From NCBI GenBank assembly GCA_013373085.1, contig JABXIM010000044.1:124001-188000 (forward strand): a stretch of 64,000 nucleotides of DNA, read 5' to 3'. This stretch comes from Oceanospirillaceae bacterium. GTDB lineage: Bacteria; Pseudomonadota; Gammaproteobacteria; Pseudomonadales; Balneatricaceae. Shown piece by piece: positions 36,922-46,900 of this stretch. The notes beneath the pieces were generated by a model. That model saw only the letters and a program-made list of their open reading frames with translations. It was not told where the DNA came from and did no database searches. Numbering within the stretch: position 1 is the stretch's first letter; every line of letters begins with the position of its first letter. The translations under genes were made by a program, and so were the position numbers.

Positions 36922-39174
36922 TCAGTCACGCCGATCCAGAGCCACTTCAAGCAACTCAGGCAACTCGACCACCTCCTCGAGCGAAAACAGGCGCCAGCCT
37001 TGAGCAGCCAGCATAGCCCTTCGGGGCGCACGCTCGGCAAACATCCACACCGCGACACGCAGATCGTACCAGACCAACTCGAACTCCCCTGCGACCTCAC
37101 CGGATGGCAGCGTAACCTCGGCGCCGCACTCCGGCACCGCAAGGTTGCTCTTGATAATGTGGTTGACCACCGGAATGGCATCTTCTTCCACCTGCCGGGC
37201 CCAATCCGGCAGGCCATAGTGCGCGTCCCCGAGAACCTTGCGGGCCGTGTAGGTGCGGAACTCCTCGGCATCTTCGAACACATTGAAACCGGCACTCATG
37301 GCCGCTTTCAATACGTCCTTGCCTTCATTCAGTATCAGGGTAACGGGTTCGGAAAGGCCTTCCTGCAGGCCGACGGGCCAAGCCAGATCGAGATAGGCCC
37401 GAAGCTCGCCGGTATCGGTATCGCGCAACTCGTACTCCTTCTCGCCTGCGGGTAAGCCGTTCTCGATGACCCAGGCATTCACCGCATCCAGCGCTTTCTC
37501 TTCTTCCTCATCGGCGATCCCCCCCGGGGCCGCTTCACCTACCGCGATCACTGCGTATTGGCCATCTCCCGATGGGAGCTCATACAGGGTATCCAAAAAT
37601 GCATTGGCTGCATCAGCGAGTAACTGTTGGCGCTGGCGCAAAAATTCGGGGTAGTTCTCGGGTTTCCATAACTCGGAATCCTGCGGAATCCACTGACTCT
37701 CCAGAGCACCTGCATGCTGCTTCTGAACGTCGGCGAAATACTCCACAGGCGCGCGGTTACTGATCTGCAGGTTACTGTTCTTGGTCAGGAAGCAGAAGTT
37801 GCCCAACGCATTGACGGCCTTGCGATCATCAAACCCGCTCTTTTTAAGGAAATCCCGCGGAAAAATATGATGAACTTCCAGCGACGTGTTTTTGCCGAGC
37901 ATGCCCTTCTTCAATGGCAGACCGGAGCCCCAGTCCTGAGCCTCGCCCACCCGAGTCAGCATGTACAGAATGAAGTAGAAACGGTTGCCACGGCTCCAGC
38001 CGGTAAAATGCTCGGGCCGAATACGAAGATTGCCGCGCCAGAGTTCGAGCTCCCGAATCAACGCATCGATTCCCTCACCCGGCTTGGCCTCCAGCAGAAT
38101 GTTCAGATCACGGGACAGCACACTCTCGGTAGAGCCGGAATAGCGGCCCCAGATAGCAGACTGAACATACCAGAACAAAATCTTGTTCTGGATCTGTGGC
38201 TCCTGAGCCCTGGCACCCGCATCATCCAGAAACCGGGCGAGCACCGGAAAGGCAAAGTGCCCCGTCAACACCTGGTCGTGATCCAGACCGAGGCGGGCAC
38301 CGATCAAATCCAGCACCGTATTGATGTGATTGATCGCCCTCTGCAAAGCGGCGTTAAAGGCAGCGGCTTCCAGATCATGGAGCGCGGAGAACCGAGCATC
38401 GCCCGTGGCGATAGTGGTGACACTGCGCAACAGCCAGTCCAGCGTGAAGGTAAACCCTGCCTGGCTCCAGCCATCCAGTGCCTTGCGCATGCGGGAACGG
38501 GCATCCGGCTCCACCGAGCAGATACGGGCCAGCGCAAGATCGCCCTTGGACAGTTTACGTCCACCGCTGTTAACCCTGTTGAAGATATCCACGACCACAT
38601 CGAGCGTCATTTCTTCACCCGATACGTCTTCGACATGAACATCGATATCACGGATATCCCGCAGGCGATTCAGGCGAGTCGAATAGCGGGTAATCAACGA
38701 CGTGATTGAAGAAAGGTCGTCAGCATTCTTGATGATACTCTGCAGAAAAGGGTCAGGGCCGTCCTTCATCAGGCCAGTGATATCGACCCACAGCGGGTTT
38801 GCTTGCATCTTGCTCGGCATGTAGAAAGAAAACTCTTCCGACTCGACATTGAAGAACATGTCCTTGAAGGCATTGGCATTACCATCGAAAAATGGCGGTG
38901 GACTGCCTTTGACGATGCCGTACATCGAGGTCATGCGCTGCTGACCGTCCAGCAGCATCTTGACCTGCTTGCCGGACTGCGCCTGATCCACTCCGCGTCC
39001 CTTGGCCTCGGATGAATCCGTATTCCAGGCCAGCAAACTGCCCACCGGATAGCGTTTGTAAAGAGAACGTACCAGACCGCGCACCTGATCGCGGTTCCAG
39101 ACATAGCCGCGCTGGAATTCCGGCAGGGCTATCTGGCCGATCTCGATCTGATCCAAGAGTGTGGAAATTTTCAT
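36922..39174 (-). CDS. DUF262-HNH (GmrSD-like) nuclease with duplicated C-terminal module
   Basis: 750 residues. The DUF262 NTPase/ParB-like part has LPEFQRGYVW (17-26) and LLDGQQRMTS (74-83). An HNH/DUF1524-type nuclease core carries VHHIFPRDFL (histidines near 434) and NFCFLTKNSN. The C-terminal 200 residues contain two related segments, LDLAWP...LILNEGKDV...AGFNVFEDAEEF and FELVWYDLRVAVW...AQGWRLFSLEEV, the second matching the ends of the flanking HNH and DUF1998 proteins. GmrSD enzymes restrict modified phage DNA with nucleotide-dependent cleavage. The ATG at 39174 follows AGGAG. It starts 35 bases after the HNH gene. Family firm; role inferred. Confidence 0.88.
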   Translation of the reverse strand: MKISTLLDQIEIGQIALPEFQRGYVWNRDQVRGLVRSLYKRYPVGSLLAWNTDSSEAKGRGVDQAQSGKQVKMLLDGQQRMTSMYGIVKGSPPPFFDGNANAFKDMFFNVESEEFSFYMPSKMQANPLWVDITGLMKDGPDPFLQSIIKNADDLSSITSLITRYSTRLNRLRDIRDIDVHVEDVSGEEMTLDVVVDIFNRVNSGGRKLSKGDLALARICSVEPDARSRMRKALDGWSQAGFTFTLDWLLRSVTTIATGDARFSALHDLEAAAFNAALQRAINHINTVLDLIGARLGLDHDQVLTGHFAFPVLARFLDDAGARAQEPQIQNKILFWYVQSAIWGRYSGSTESVLSRDLNILLEAKPGEGIDALIRELELWRGNLRIRPEHFTGWSRGNRFYFILYMLTRVGEAQDWGSGLPLKKGMLGKNTSLEVHHIFPRDFLKKSGFDDRKAVNALGNFCFLTKNSNLQISNRAPVEYFADVQKQHAGALESQWIPQDSELWKPENYPEFLRQRQQLLADAANAFLDTLYELPSGDGQYAVIAVGEAAPGGIADEEEEKALDAVNAWVIENGLPAGEKEYELRDTDTGELRAYLDLAWPVGLQEGLSEPVTLILNEGKDVLKAAMSAGFNVFEDAEEFRTYTARKVLGDAHYGLPDWARQVEEDAIPVVNHIIKSNLAVPECGAEVTLPSGEVAGEFELVWYDLRVAVWMFAERAPRRAMLAAQGWRLFSLEEVVELPELLEVALDRRD

Positions 39175-39209
39175 CTCAGCTCCTTGCTCTCATTATTTAA
39201 CCGGCCGCT

Positions 39210-40328
39210 TCACTTCCTATCCCTGTACCCTCGCAGCGCCTCTTCCAGCGTCACCGCTTTCCAGCCCAGCGCAGCCACGTTTTTTTGTGCACCCTCATCT
39301 CCGACCACGGCAAATTTCGCATCGGGCCAGGCGATCTCGATTTCAGCCACGACATCTCCGCGGCTACCGGCCAACTCGTAGCCAATCTCGGGCCTTGCCA
39401 TCCCATCCTTCTGGTAAAATCTCAAAAGCCCATTGTAGGGTGGATCCACCAGCTCGAAGAGATCCGACCAATCTGCAGCAGCGCCCAGAATACCCTGTTC
39501 CTTGCGCAACTTTTGCAGCAGCGTCATATCCCTGGCCTTGATGAACATATAGTCGTGCAGTGGCTGCTTGCGGTGACAGTCTGCACAAAGCGCCATCAGA
39601 TTGGCTACCTGATTGTTCCGCTTGTTGCCGTCGACATGATGGGCATGCAGCAGGTGCTTGTGCGCATTCAGGTCCAGGCGGCAACTGTCGCAGGTGAAAT
39701 GCCTGCTGGCCCGGAACTTATCCGACACTTGCTTCCAGTCATCCGAGTAGCCGCCCTTCTTTTCAATAAACGAGGTGGGCAGGTAACGGAACAGCGTGCT
39801 GTGCTCGGCAAAGAAGTCCTTCAGGTTAAAATTCCGGCGAATCTCGTTCTGGCGCCTGGCATCGGTGACGTAGCCTTTGTAGTTGAGATGTTTCATGCAG
39901 TTGATGCATACCTGGAGCCGGGCCGTTCCCTCTACGTGACCTCCCCGCATACGGGAAAAGCCGAAAACGTCGAAGTCGCCGGTCACGTTCACCACGGCCC
40001 GGTAGCGCTGGAAGCGGTTTTTCTGCCGCATCTCTTCCAACGTGATGCAATCGGCAATATGCACTCTTCGCCCTTTCCCCGGGTCGCCAAGGACGGCATC
40101 CACGTTTTTTCCATGATCGGGTATATACAGAACAACCTGAGCCCCTTGATAGCTGAGTAGCCCACCTGGAGTATCAACCTCAATAAGCGGTACTTCGATC
40201 CCTTCTTCTTTTTGCGAAATGGGGGGCAAAGGGGCCTGGATCACTGAGTCAAGAGAGAAGTCGCGCTCTGAGGCGCCCATTTTCCGGACCGCACCCCACA
40301 GCGCCTCAACCGGAAAGTGCAGCTTCAT
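39210..40328 (-). CDS. Cys4-type HNH endonuclease (ZorE-like position)
   Basis: 372 residues. Two CxxC pairs (CINC 141-144, CDSC 213-216), HAHHVDGN (from 228) and CADCH (248-252) form a treble-clef HNH nuclease with structural zinc. The tail (AWPDAKFAVVGDEGAQ, ALGWKAVTLEEAL) matches the tails of the next two proteins. Its ATG overlaps the stop of the ZorB-like gene by four bases. In type II Zorya, zorA and zorB are followed by zorE, an HNH protein, so this gene is in the ZorE position; I cannot confirm sequence homology with ZorE. It probably cuts phage DNA in response to the motor. Confidence 0.82.
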   Translation of the reverse strand: MKLHFPVEALWGAVRKMGASERDFSLDSVIQAPLPPISQKEEGIEVPLIEVDTPGGLLSYQGAQVVLYIPDHGKNVDAVLGDPGKGRRVHIADCITLEEMRQKNRFQRYRAVVNVTGDFDVFGFSRMRGGHVEGTARLQVCINCMKHLNYKGYVTDARRQNEIRRNFNLKDFFAEHSTLFRYLPTSFIEKKGGYSDDWKQVSDKFRASRHFTCDSCRLDLNAHKHLLHAHHVDGNKRNNQVANLMALCADCHRKQPLHDYMFIKARDMTLLQKLRKEQGILGAAADWSDLFELVDPPYNGLLRFYQKDGMARPEIGYELAGSRGDVVAEIEIAWPDAKFAVVGDEGAQKNVAALGWKAVTLEEALRGYRDRK

Positions 40329-41074
40329 CCGTCGATCTCCAGGATCTGCTTGATGCGAATATCCGCATTGGAAATGACCCGAAAGGTGACACGTCGGCTT
40401 TTCTCGAGGTTCTCGTTTTCATTGTCATCCAGCACCAGCTTGGCGGACGAAAACCCCACGGCTGCGATATGGGACTTGATCCAGTCCTGGTAAGGCGTGA
40501 CAGCCTCCAAGCTGTACACGTACTCCAGCACGCTTCTGGTGCGCCCCTGGGAGAGGGCCATGTTCAGAAAGTAGGCGTCGGTGGGGCTGGTGTAATCATT
40601 CCAGACGCTGCTGGTGTGCCCTTCTATGCGCACTTCATTGATACCGCTCCGGAACTGGTCTAGCACCGTCATATAGCGGGGAAAGAAATCCGCCAGCAGC
40701 GCCCGGTACTGTTCGCTCAGCTCGATTTTGCCCTGGGCGAAGAGTACATCCGGGGAGTTGAACGTAAAGGTCAGGGTGTCCTGGTCGATTTCGGCGTCCC
40801 ATCTCGACAGGTCCTTGAAGAACTCCCCCAACAGCGCCTTGTAGATATCGACCTGCGTCTCCTGATAGGCGACTGCAACCTCTTTGATCCGACCCAGTTC
40901 ATACTCTGCCTTGCGTTGCGCTTCCAATGCATTGCGTTGCTCGTTCCATGCATTGCGCATAAAGGCAAGCGCAATAAAAAGGAATACCACCATCAAACCC
41001 GCCATCAGGTCCGATACCGACAACCAGTGGCTCTCTTCCTGCTCGGATGCGCGGGGTTTCAGAAACTCCATCAT
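40325..41074 (-). CDS. ZorB-like MotB/OmpA-domain motor subunit (second pair)
   Basis: 249 residues. One N-terminal membrane helix contains the ion-channel aspartate D22 (LSVSDLMAGLMVVFLFIALA). A helical linker leads to an OmpA/MotB peptidoglycan-binding domain with VRIEGHTSS and SQGRTRSVLEYV and a final RRVTFRV strand. It would form the rotor plug/anchor of a proton- or sodium-driven inner-membrane motor with the ZorA-like protein ten bases upstream. The ATG at 41074 has AAGGA six bases upstream. It is only distantly similar to the zorB at 48780-49544, so this is a separate system and not a recent duplicate. Confidence 0.87.
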   Translation of the reverse strand: MMEFLKPRASEQEESHWLSVSDLMAGLMVVFLFIALAFMRNAWNEQRNALEAQRKAEYELGRIKEVAVAYQETQVDIYKALLGEFFKDLSRWDAEIDQDTLTFTFNSPDVLFAQGKIELSEQYRALLADFFPRYMTVLDQFRSGINEVRIEGHTSSVWNDYTSPTDAYFLNMALSQGRTRSVLEYVYSLEAVTPYQDWIKSHIAAVGFSSAKLVLDDNENENLEKSRRVTFRVISNADIRIKQILEIDG

Positions 41075-41083
41075 GCCACGTCC

Positions 41084-42706
41084 TTATGCCACCCGGGTGC
41101 GGAGCACCTGTTCCATCTGGTTTACCAGACTCTGATAGTCTTCGGTGAACTTGCCGGTAATGGAGGTCAATGCCTTGCCCATCTGCTCCATGGCACGGTT
41201 GATTTCAATTTGCATCGCCTCATCCAGAATCTCGACACTGCCTTCGACCGACTCGGTGCTTTTGCGCAAGGCCTGCTCCATTGACTCTTTCAGGCCCGCG
41301 ATCAACCCCTGAACCTGGCTGGCCTGCTGCTCGGCCATCTGCTGGAGGCTATTGGCAAGCTGGTTACGCATGCTTTCCAGACCGGCCTCGAACGACTCGC
41401 GGCTGCGGGACGCCTCATCAACGACCGCCTTACCCGACTCGCGCAGGGCATCGCTGATGGACTTGTTCTGTTCGTTCATATCGGCGACCAGGTTGCGGAA
41501 GCTGTTGTTCAAATCCTCACTCAGATCCTTGAGCGACACGCTGGTCTCTTCCGCATTCTTTTGAATCGTATCGGAGGCGCCGATCAGCGACTGGTTGACG
41601 CTGAAAGCGCTCTCCTGGAACTCGATCGCACTCTGAGATATCGATGTCTGCAATGTTTCACTGGCCTTGGCGATCCCTTCGACCAACAGCTTCGAGGCGC
41701 CATCCACGCTCTCGACCGTCAGCCCGATCTGTTCCCTGAGCTGCGGCACGGCCTCCACCGCCTTGTCCCGAATATCCTTGAAGGCGTCGAGGTGACGGCC
41801 AAGTTCATCGATCTGGTGCTGATTGACCGACATGACGTCGCCGAGCCTGCTCATCGACTCCGGAATCTGGGTTGTATGTTCCTGGATACTGGCGATCGCC
41901 GCCTGGGTTTCGGTAATGGCGGTCACGCCCTGGGCATACTGTTGGGTCATCTCATCGACCTGGCCTTTGTAATTTTCCTGCCACTCCACCAGCTTTTCGA
42001 CAGCCTTGTTGAGCTCCTTGAAGTTGTCGCCGAACTGCTCCGTTAGGTTGTTGTTGAAGTCCGCGATTACCTGGCGTAGCGCATCGATCACCGCCTCGGT
42101 GGCCGATTTGGACAGCATGTCGGCAAAGTCCTGCAGCTTGATCCAGAGCTTATCCTGAAACTCGACAAACTCCCGGCGAGACTGTTTTTCCGCATCGTTC
42201 ACATCGGAGCGCAGCAGTTTGATCTGGCCGGTGAGGCTGGATTCATCGCCACCGCCGATAGCCTGATTGAGCGCGTTGATGCCGTCGCGCTGCTCCTGCA
42301 TGACGCTATACAGTTCGGCCGCGCCGATCTGGTCTTCGTCGATCGTGTCATTCTCGGCGACCGACAGGATGCCCACCGATACCAGCACCTTGTAAACGAT
42401 CGATAGGAACATACCGGCCAGACTGGTGATAAAGGCCGTTTTCATCCCGCTGAGCAGGCCCTCGATACTGCCATCGATGTCCTTCACGTCGAAAGCAAGC
42501 AGCCCCGCAACAATCCCGAAGAAGGTCCCCAGAATACCCAGGGTGGTAAGCAGAGTCGGTGCATACTGCGTAAAGGCATGGTGCTTGTTCAGCACTTTCC
42601 AGACACATGCCAGCAGGAACACCAGCAACAACAAGCCGATAAAACCATCGGTGACCAGGCCAACCTCAACCGAGGCTACGGCGTTCTCCAAAGGAGCTGA
42701 GAACAT
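41084..42706 (-). CDS. ZorA-like MotA/TolQ-family motor subunit with coiled-coil tail (second pair)
   Basis: 540 residues from the ATG at 42706 (a TTG at 42754 is possible but less likely). Three membrane helices include the TolQ/MotA signature TLLTTLGILGTFFGIVAGLL and a third helix FITSLAGMFLSIVYKV. From about residue 130 a long helical coiled coil runs to the end, as in the ZorA tail that carries a signal from the periplasmic motor into the cytoplasm. The tail is shorter than the 787-residue zorA upstream. It starts 44 bases after the MORN-like gene and is followed by the ZorB-like gene. Confidence 0.87.
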   Translation of the reverse strand: MFSAPLENAVASVEVGLVTDGFIGLLLLVFLLACVWKVLNKHHAFTQYAPTLLTTLGILGTFFGIVAGLLAFDVKDIDGSIEGLLSGMKTAFITSLAGMFLSIVYKVLVSVGILSVAENDTIDEDQIGAAELYSVMQEQRDGINALNQAIGGGDESSLTGQIKLLRSDVNDAEKQSRREFVEFQDKLWIKLQDFADMLSKSATEAVIDALRQVIADFNNNLTEQFGDNFKELNKAVEKLVEWQENYKGQVDEMTQQYAQGVTAITETQAAIASIQEHTTQIPESMSRLGDVMSVNQHQIDELGRHLDAFKDIRDKAVEAVPQLREQIGLTVESVDGASKLLVEGIAKASETLQTSISQSAIEFQESAFSVNQSLIGASDTIQKNAEETSVSLKDLSEDLNNSFRNLVADMNEQNKSISDALRESGKAVVDEASRSRESFEAGLESMRNQLANSLQQMAEQQASQVQGLIAGLKESMEQALRKSTESVEGSVEILDEAMQIEINRAMEQMGKALTSITGKFTEDYQSLVNQMEQVLRTRVA

Positions 42707-42750
42707 AAAATTTACACCTATCCAAGAGTTAAAAATTAATAAAAATTCAG

Positions 42751-43818
42751 TCAACGCGATGAGCCAGTGCGAATCTGTTCCAGCGTTTCGCCAAAGTCAG
42801 ACCAAGCGGTAGCAGCACTCTCCAGCTGCCGCATATTGTTTACGCCATCTTCACTTCGGCTCGCCCGGAACAGTCGTAGCCAGAAACCCGGCTTGAAGAA
42901 CAGCTTGGCCATAAAGCGATACCGTTGCGCACGCCCCTCTTGAAGCCTCAAGCGCCCCAGGCAATAGCCATCGTATAGCCACATCGAGAGATAGCCACAG
43001 TCGTTCTCAATTTCACCTGCGGCTGCTTTTTGCCCATCAGGCAGCCAAACGCAGTGTTGAGAGAGACCCGCGGCGTCTCGCTCGATTTCACATAGCAGAC
43101 TGCCATCTTCTCGCCAATATTCGGCCCGCCCGACAAAATCGCCTTCAATAAAAGCGATGCGATACTCAGGCTTTCCACTCGGATACCACGCCTGAACCTG
43201 GCCATGCAATCGGCCGTCACGCTTCTCCAGGTACCTTTTAACCGAGCCGTCAGCGTAGAGCTCGGTTTCGAGCTCATCCCGTTTCAGCTCGAGCTCGGCA
43301 ATTCTGGAATCGAGGCTTTTTGACTCAAGGCGCAGTTCTGCTGCCCTCTCGGTCTTTCCCCTTTTGTCGATCTGCGAGAGCAAGCGGTTCAGGGTCGACT
43401 GCAGACTGATCAGTGCAGCGATTTCCAGTAACGGGAGCCGGTAAGCAGTATTGGATATGCGATGTTTTTGCTGCTCGACTTCATGCTCCAGTTCAGCGAT
43501 CGAGGCGTCGGAGATCAGCGCACGCAGTTTCTTCCGTTTGCTGTCGATCTCTCCACGCTCCTCCGACGAAGCACCTTCCCAGAGCGCTTTATGATGCTCC
43601 GACAACTCGCGCCAGAGTGTTTCCAGCTCGCCGGAGCTGGCCCCGTTTTGGCATTGCCGTTCAATCGCCCGCTCCAGCCGTCCCGCCTTCATCGTGAGAG
43701 CTGCCCAAGTGGCGGATTTTTCAAAGATATCAGCGCCTTCAGCTAATACCTCCGCAACCCCGCCAACAGCTTTAACCGATGATGTCGTTATCGTTTTCAG
43801 ATCACCAAAAAAGGACAC
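42751..43818 (-). CDS. MORN/YwqK-like repeat protein between two motor operons
   Basis: 355 residues from a GTG start with AAGGAGG six bases upstream. The first 190 residues are helical coiled coil; residues about 190-305 contain MORN-like repeats (YADGSVKRYLEKRDGRLHG, AWYPSGKPEYRIAFIEGDF, YWREDGSLLCEIERD, WLYDGYCLGRLRLQEG), related to YwqK-type antitoxin domains. The end is basic and hydrophobic (MAKLFFKPGFWLRLFRA). It lies 116 bases after zorD and 44 before the second ZorA-like gene. It could be an accessory or scaffold of either motor. Named function not recognised. Confidence 0.65.
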   Translation of the reverse strand: MSFFGDLKTITTSSVKAVGGVAEVLAEGADIFEKSATWAALTMKAGRLERAIERQCQNGASSGELETLWRELSEHHKALWEGASSEERGEIDSKRKKLRALISDASIAELEHEVEQQKHRISNTAYRLPLLEIAALISLQSTLNRLLSQIDKRGKTERAAELRLESKSLDSRIAELELKRDELETELYADGSVKRYLEKRDGRLHGQVQAWYPSGKPEYRIAFIEGDFVGRAEYWREDGSLLCEIERDAAGLSQHCVWLPDGQKAAAGEIENDCGYLSMWLYDGYCLGRLRLQEGRAQRYRFMAKLFFKPGFWLRLFRASRSEDGVNNMRQLESAATAWSDFGETLEQIRTGSSR

Positions 43819-43934
43819 TCAAACCTCCTTGTACAACCAGTAAAGTCGATAGCTCGAGCATTAACTATCGGATTAATATCTTTCTGATCCCCTAAAAGCT
43901 TTCAAGATACGGGATATTACTAAATCTATTTATT
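43819..43934 (-). promoter_or_regulatory. Intergenic region after zorD with candidate promoter
   Basis: This is one of the few gaps over 100 bases in the defence run. On the minus strand TTGAAA is followed 17-20 bases later by the AT-rich AAGATATTAAT, a possible -35/-10 pair driving the MORN gene and the second motor cluster independently of Zorya. Spacing to any exact -10 hexamer is uncertain. Confidence 0.3.
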
Positions 43935-46900
43935 TTACAACCCCATAGACTTAACCATTTCTGATTCACCCACCACATCAGGTGTTACCACTGCATCTTT
44001 AAGCATCAACTTGCTACTAAGAAGGCGGTCCAGGTTTACATCAAAGGACTCATATTCAGGGTGCAACGCCGCGGGCAAATGGACAAATACGTCCTTGGTT
44101 TGGCCTATTCGATATACACGATCTGTAGCCTGTGCCTCTTTGGCTGGGTTCCAGTGTCGTTCGACGTGAATCACGTGATTGGCTCCTACAACGGTTAAGC
44201 CCACGCCGGCGGCAACTGGGGACATAATAATGATATTAAAGCCATGAACGGCTTCGAAAGATTCGATCATTCCCTTACGCGTCAGCACATCCTTTTTGCT
44301 CTGCACGGCGGCCGTATCGCCATTTATGATATGGGTATTTAATCCGTATATCTGATCCAGCCAAAGTTTTAGCAGTCGCTGCATCTGTTTAGTGACGAGA
44401 AAAAGAATGACCTTTTCGCCCCGAGCGCGTATTGCATCCAGCTGTTCGAGTAACACCTTGAGCTTGGCCGATTCAGACATTACAGCGCGGGCTTGATTTG
44501 CCCCCGGCACAATCAATGAAGTTGCTTCATGAAGTCGAGGATGCAAGGAAACCGTCCTGAGCTGATGCAATGCGGTTAGCGCCTGTCCTCGCATATCCTC
44601 TGTAGCGGCCCGTTCACGATACCCATCCAGTACCGCATCATAAGCGGCTAACTGCCCCCCCCGCATTACAGTCGCCATCTCTTTGACGACCTCAACATTC
44701 TGCAAACTGTTCTGAGGGAAAGCAGTCCTGATATATTTTGCAGGGAGCCCCTCTAACTGATCCTCCTTGATCCGTCGCAGCATGAACCCCTCGACGGCAT
44801 CTCTCAACCGGGCGCCCATCTCACGCCGAACGTCATCACGCTCCTCGTCAGAGGCCTTGTTGATGGGGGTAATCCACTGATCACGGAAGTGTTGCCAAGT
44901 ACCAAGCAAGCCAGGTTGTGCGGTATCCAGAAGGCACCAGAAATCTCCGAGGCTGTTCTCAACAGGGGTTCCGGTTGCAAGCAGTTTAAAATCAGCTTTC
45001 AGCCCTTTTGCTGCACGGGTCTGAAGTGTGTTGGGATTCTTGACGTTTTGAGCTTCGTCGAAGACAACAACCCCCCAATCAATCACACACATGGAGAACT
45101 GGTAATCACGCAACGTCTGATATGTCGTCAGCACCAAACGCCGGTCCATATCCAATCGATGCACACCAGCGTCTGCTCCTATTTGAAGCGCGTAACGGAT
45201 ATCGCTCTCGCTCATAGTATCGTCATCATCTAGGGCTGCCGCCAACTGCGCCGACTCCCGATCCGCACCTTTAACTCGGAACTCTTTCAGATCCCGCCCC
45301 GACTGTAAAACCTTTACATCCCGGAATGGGCTCTTTTTGAAAGTGCTGGCGATTTCCTGCTCCCAATTCTCCAGCAGGCTTAGAGGAGCAACGACTAGCA
45401 TCGGCTTTTGTGTTTTCCCTGCGACCTTTTGCAAGCGCAGATACTCACCAAGCATAACCAGCGTCATAAAAGTTTTACCCAGGCCCATGTCATCAGCCAA
45501 CAGCGCGCCCTGAACACGATACATATCGTCGTGGTCATCCTGAATCGCTTTCGTCAGTAGACCAAGCATCCACTCCACACCCTCTTTCTGATGTGGATAG
45601 GGTGTACGGAGCAAACTTCCCCAATCAGGGTCGAAACCATTTTCGCTAGTCTTCGCCTTGGAGCGCAGGCAATGATTGATCTGATCTGCATCGCGCAGAA
45701 GAACGGTGACCTGCTCCTTTTTCTGAGGCGCTATCGGAGTTTCCGCAGCAGCGGCATTGTCATGATGAAGTATTTCATGCTCAATGCTCGCTAGTATCCG
45801 TTCAACCTTGACCGTGTCGCTGATATCGAAAGCTTCACCATTAAACTCAACGCTATCGGCGCCCTGTTGTTTGGCAGCACTTAGCTTCTGCTTAAAGCTG
45901 TCCAGCTCCTCTTCGCACAGGATACTTTTATGCAGCGCTTCCGGAGGCTGTGGCCGATTGTCCGTAGAAAACCAGTCTCGCTTCTTATCATCCAGTGGGC
46001 CGAAGTCCATATGCTGGAGCTTTCCCACGCCCATTACACGCAATGAAAATCCAAGGTCCAGGTTCACCAATGAAGCATCGAGGAACGCACTTGGCGTCTT
46101 AAAGAACTCCTCAACCTTATCGGCGGGAATTCTTTTGCTACCCAGCACTTCCCGAATAGCGGACATTTTCTCCGGTTCCAAGAGTACTAGGCGATTTTCT
46201 ACCCTAAGTACACCGCCTTCTCTGTTGAGATCCAGTTGACTCCAACGTGCACCAAGTTGATCAGGAGTAGAGCCATCGCCAAGCGATGGGCACAGCTCCA
46301 GACTACCGTCCGGTAACTGTGTGGCGATAACACCGATATCATCCGGTACAACTACATCCAATGTGTTGAAGTTGCTCAAGTCCAGCTTCATGCCACTTCG
46401 TTGCGCGGTCTGAAGTAGTGCCATCAAGCGAAGATTCTCGGATTCATCATGCTGTTCAGGATTTAAGCCCTGATGTTGTTCCAAAGCAGACAAAGCCAAC
46501 AGCTCAGATGGCCTCAGACGATAAAACTGGTTGCTCCCCAGCGTGAGATAAGGCCCTTTCCGTTGAAAGGGATACTCATCTCCCCCAATCTCTACAAACA
46601 CTTGAACTTTGTAGCTCGACTTTCTGGTGTGGCCGCTAATTTTTGCTGTAAACCGGCCCTCGAATCTGGGGGGCAAGCTCAGCAGCTCGGCTTGTTCCTC
46701 GTCCAGTGCAGCAACAGCCTGGGAACCTATTCGGTACCCGTTTGGCAGCTCCTCTGCATCGCCCTGCTCACAGAGCATCTGAAGGACAATCGTCTGCATT
46801 AGAGCAGCAGGTGAACCCTTTCCTGCTTTTAGTTCAACGAATTCGACCGGAGTCGTGAAAAATATAAGCCCGTTAGAGTCGACTTTAGACTCTAGCGTAG

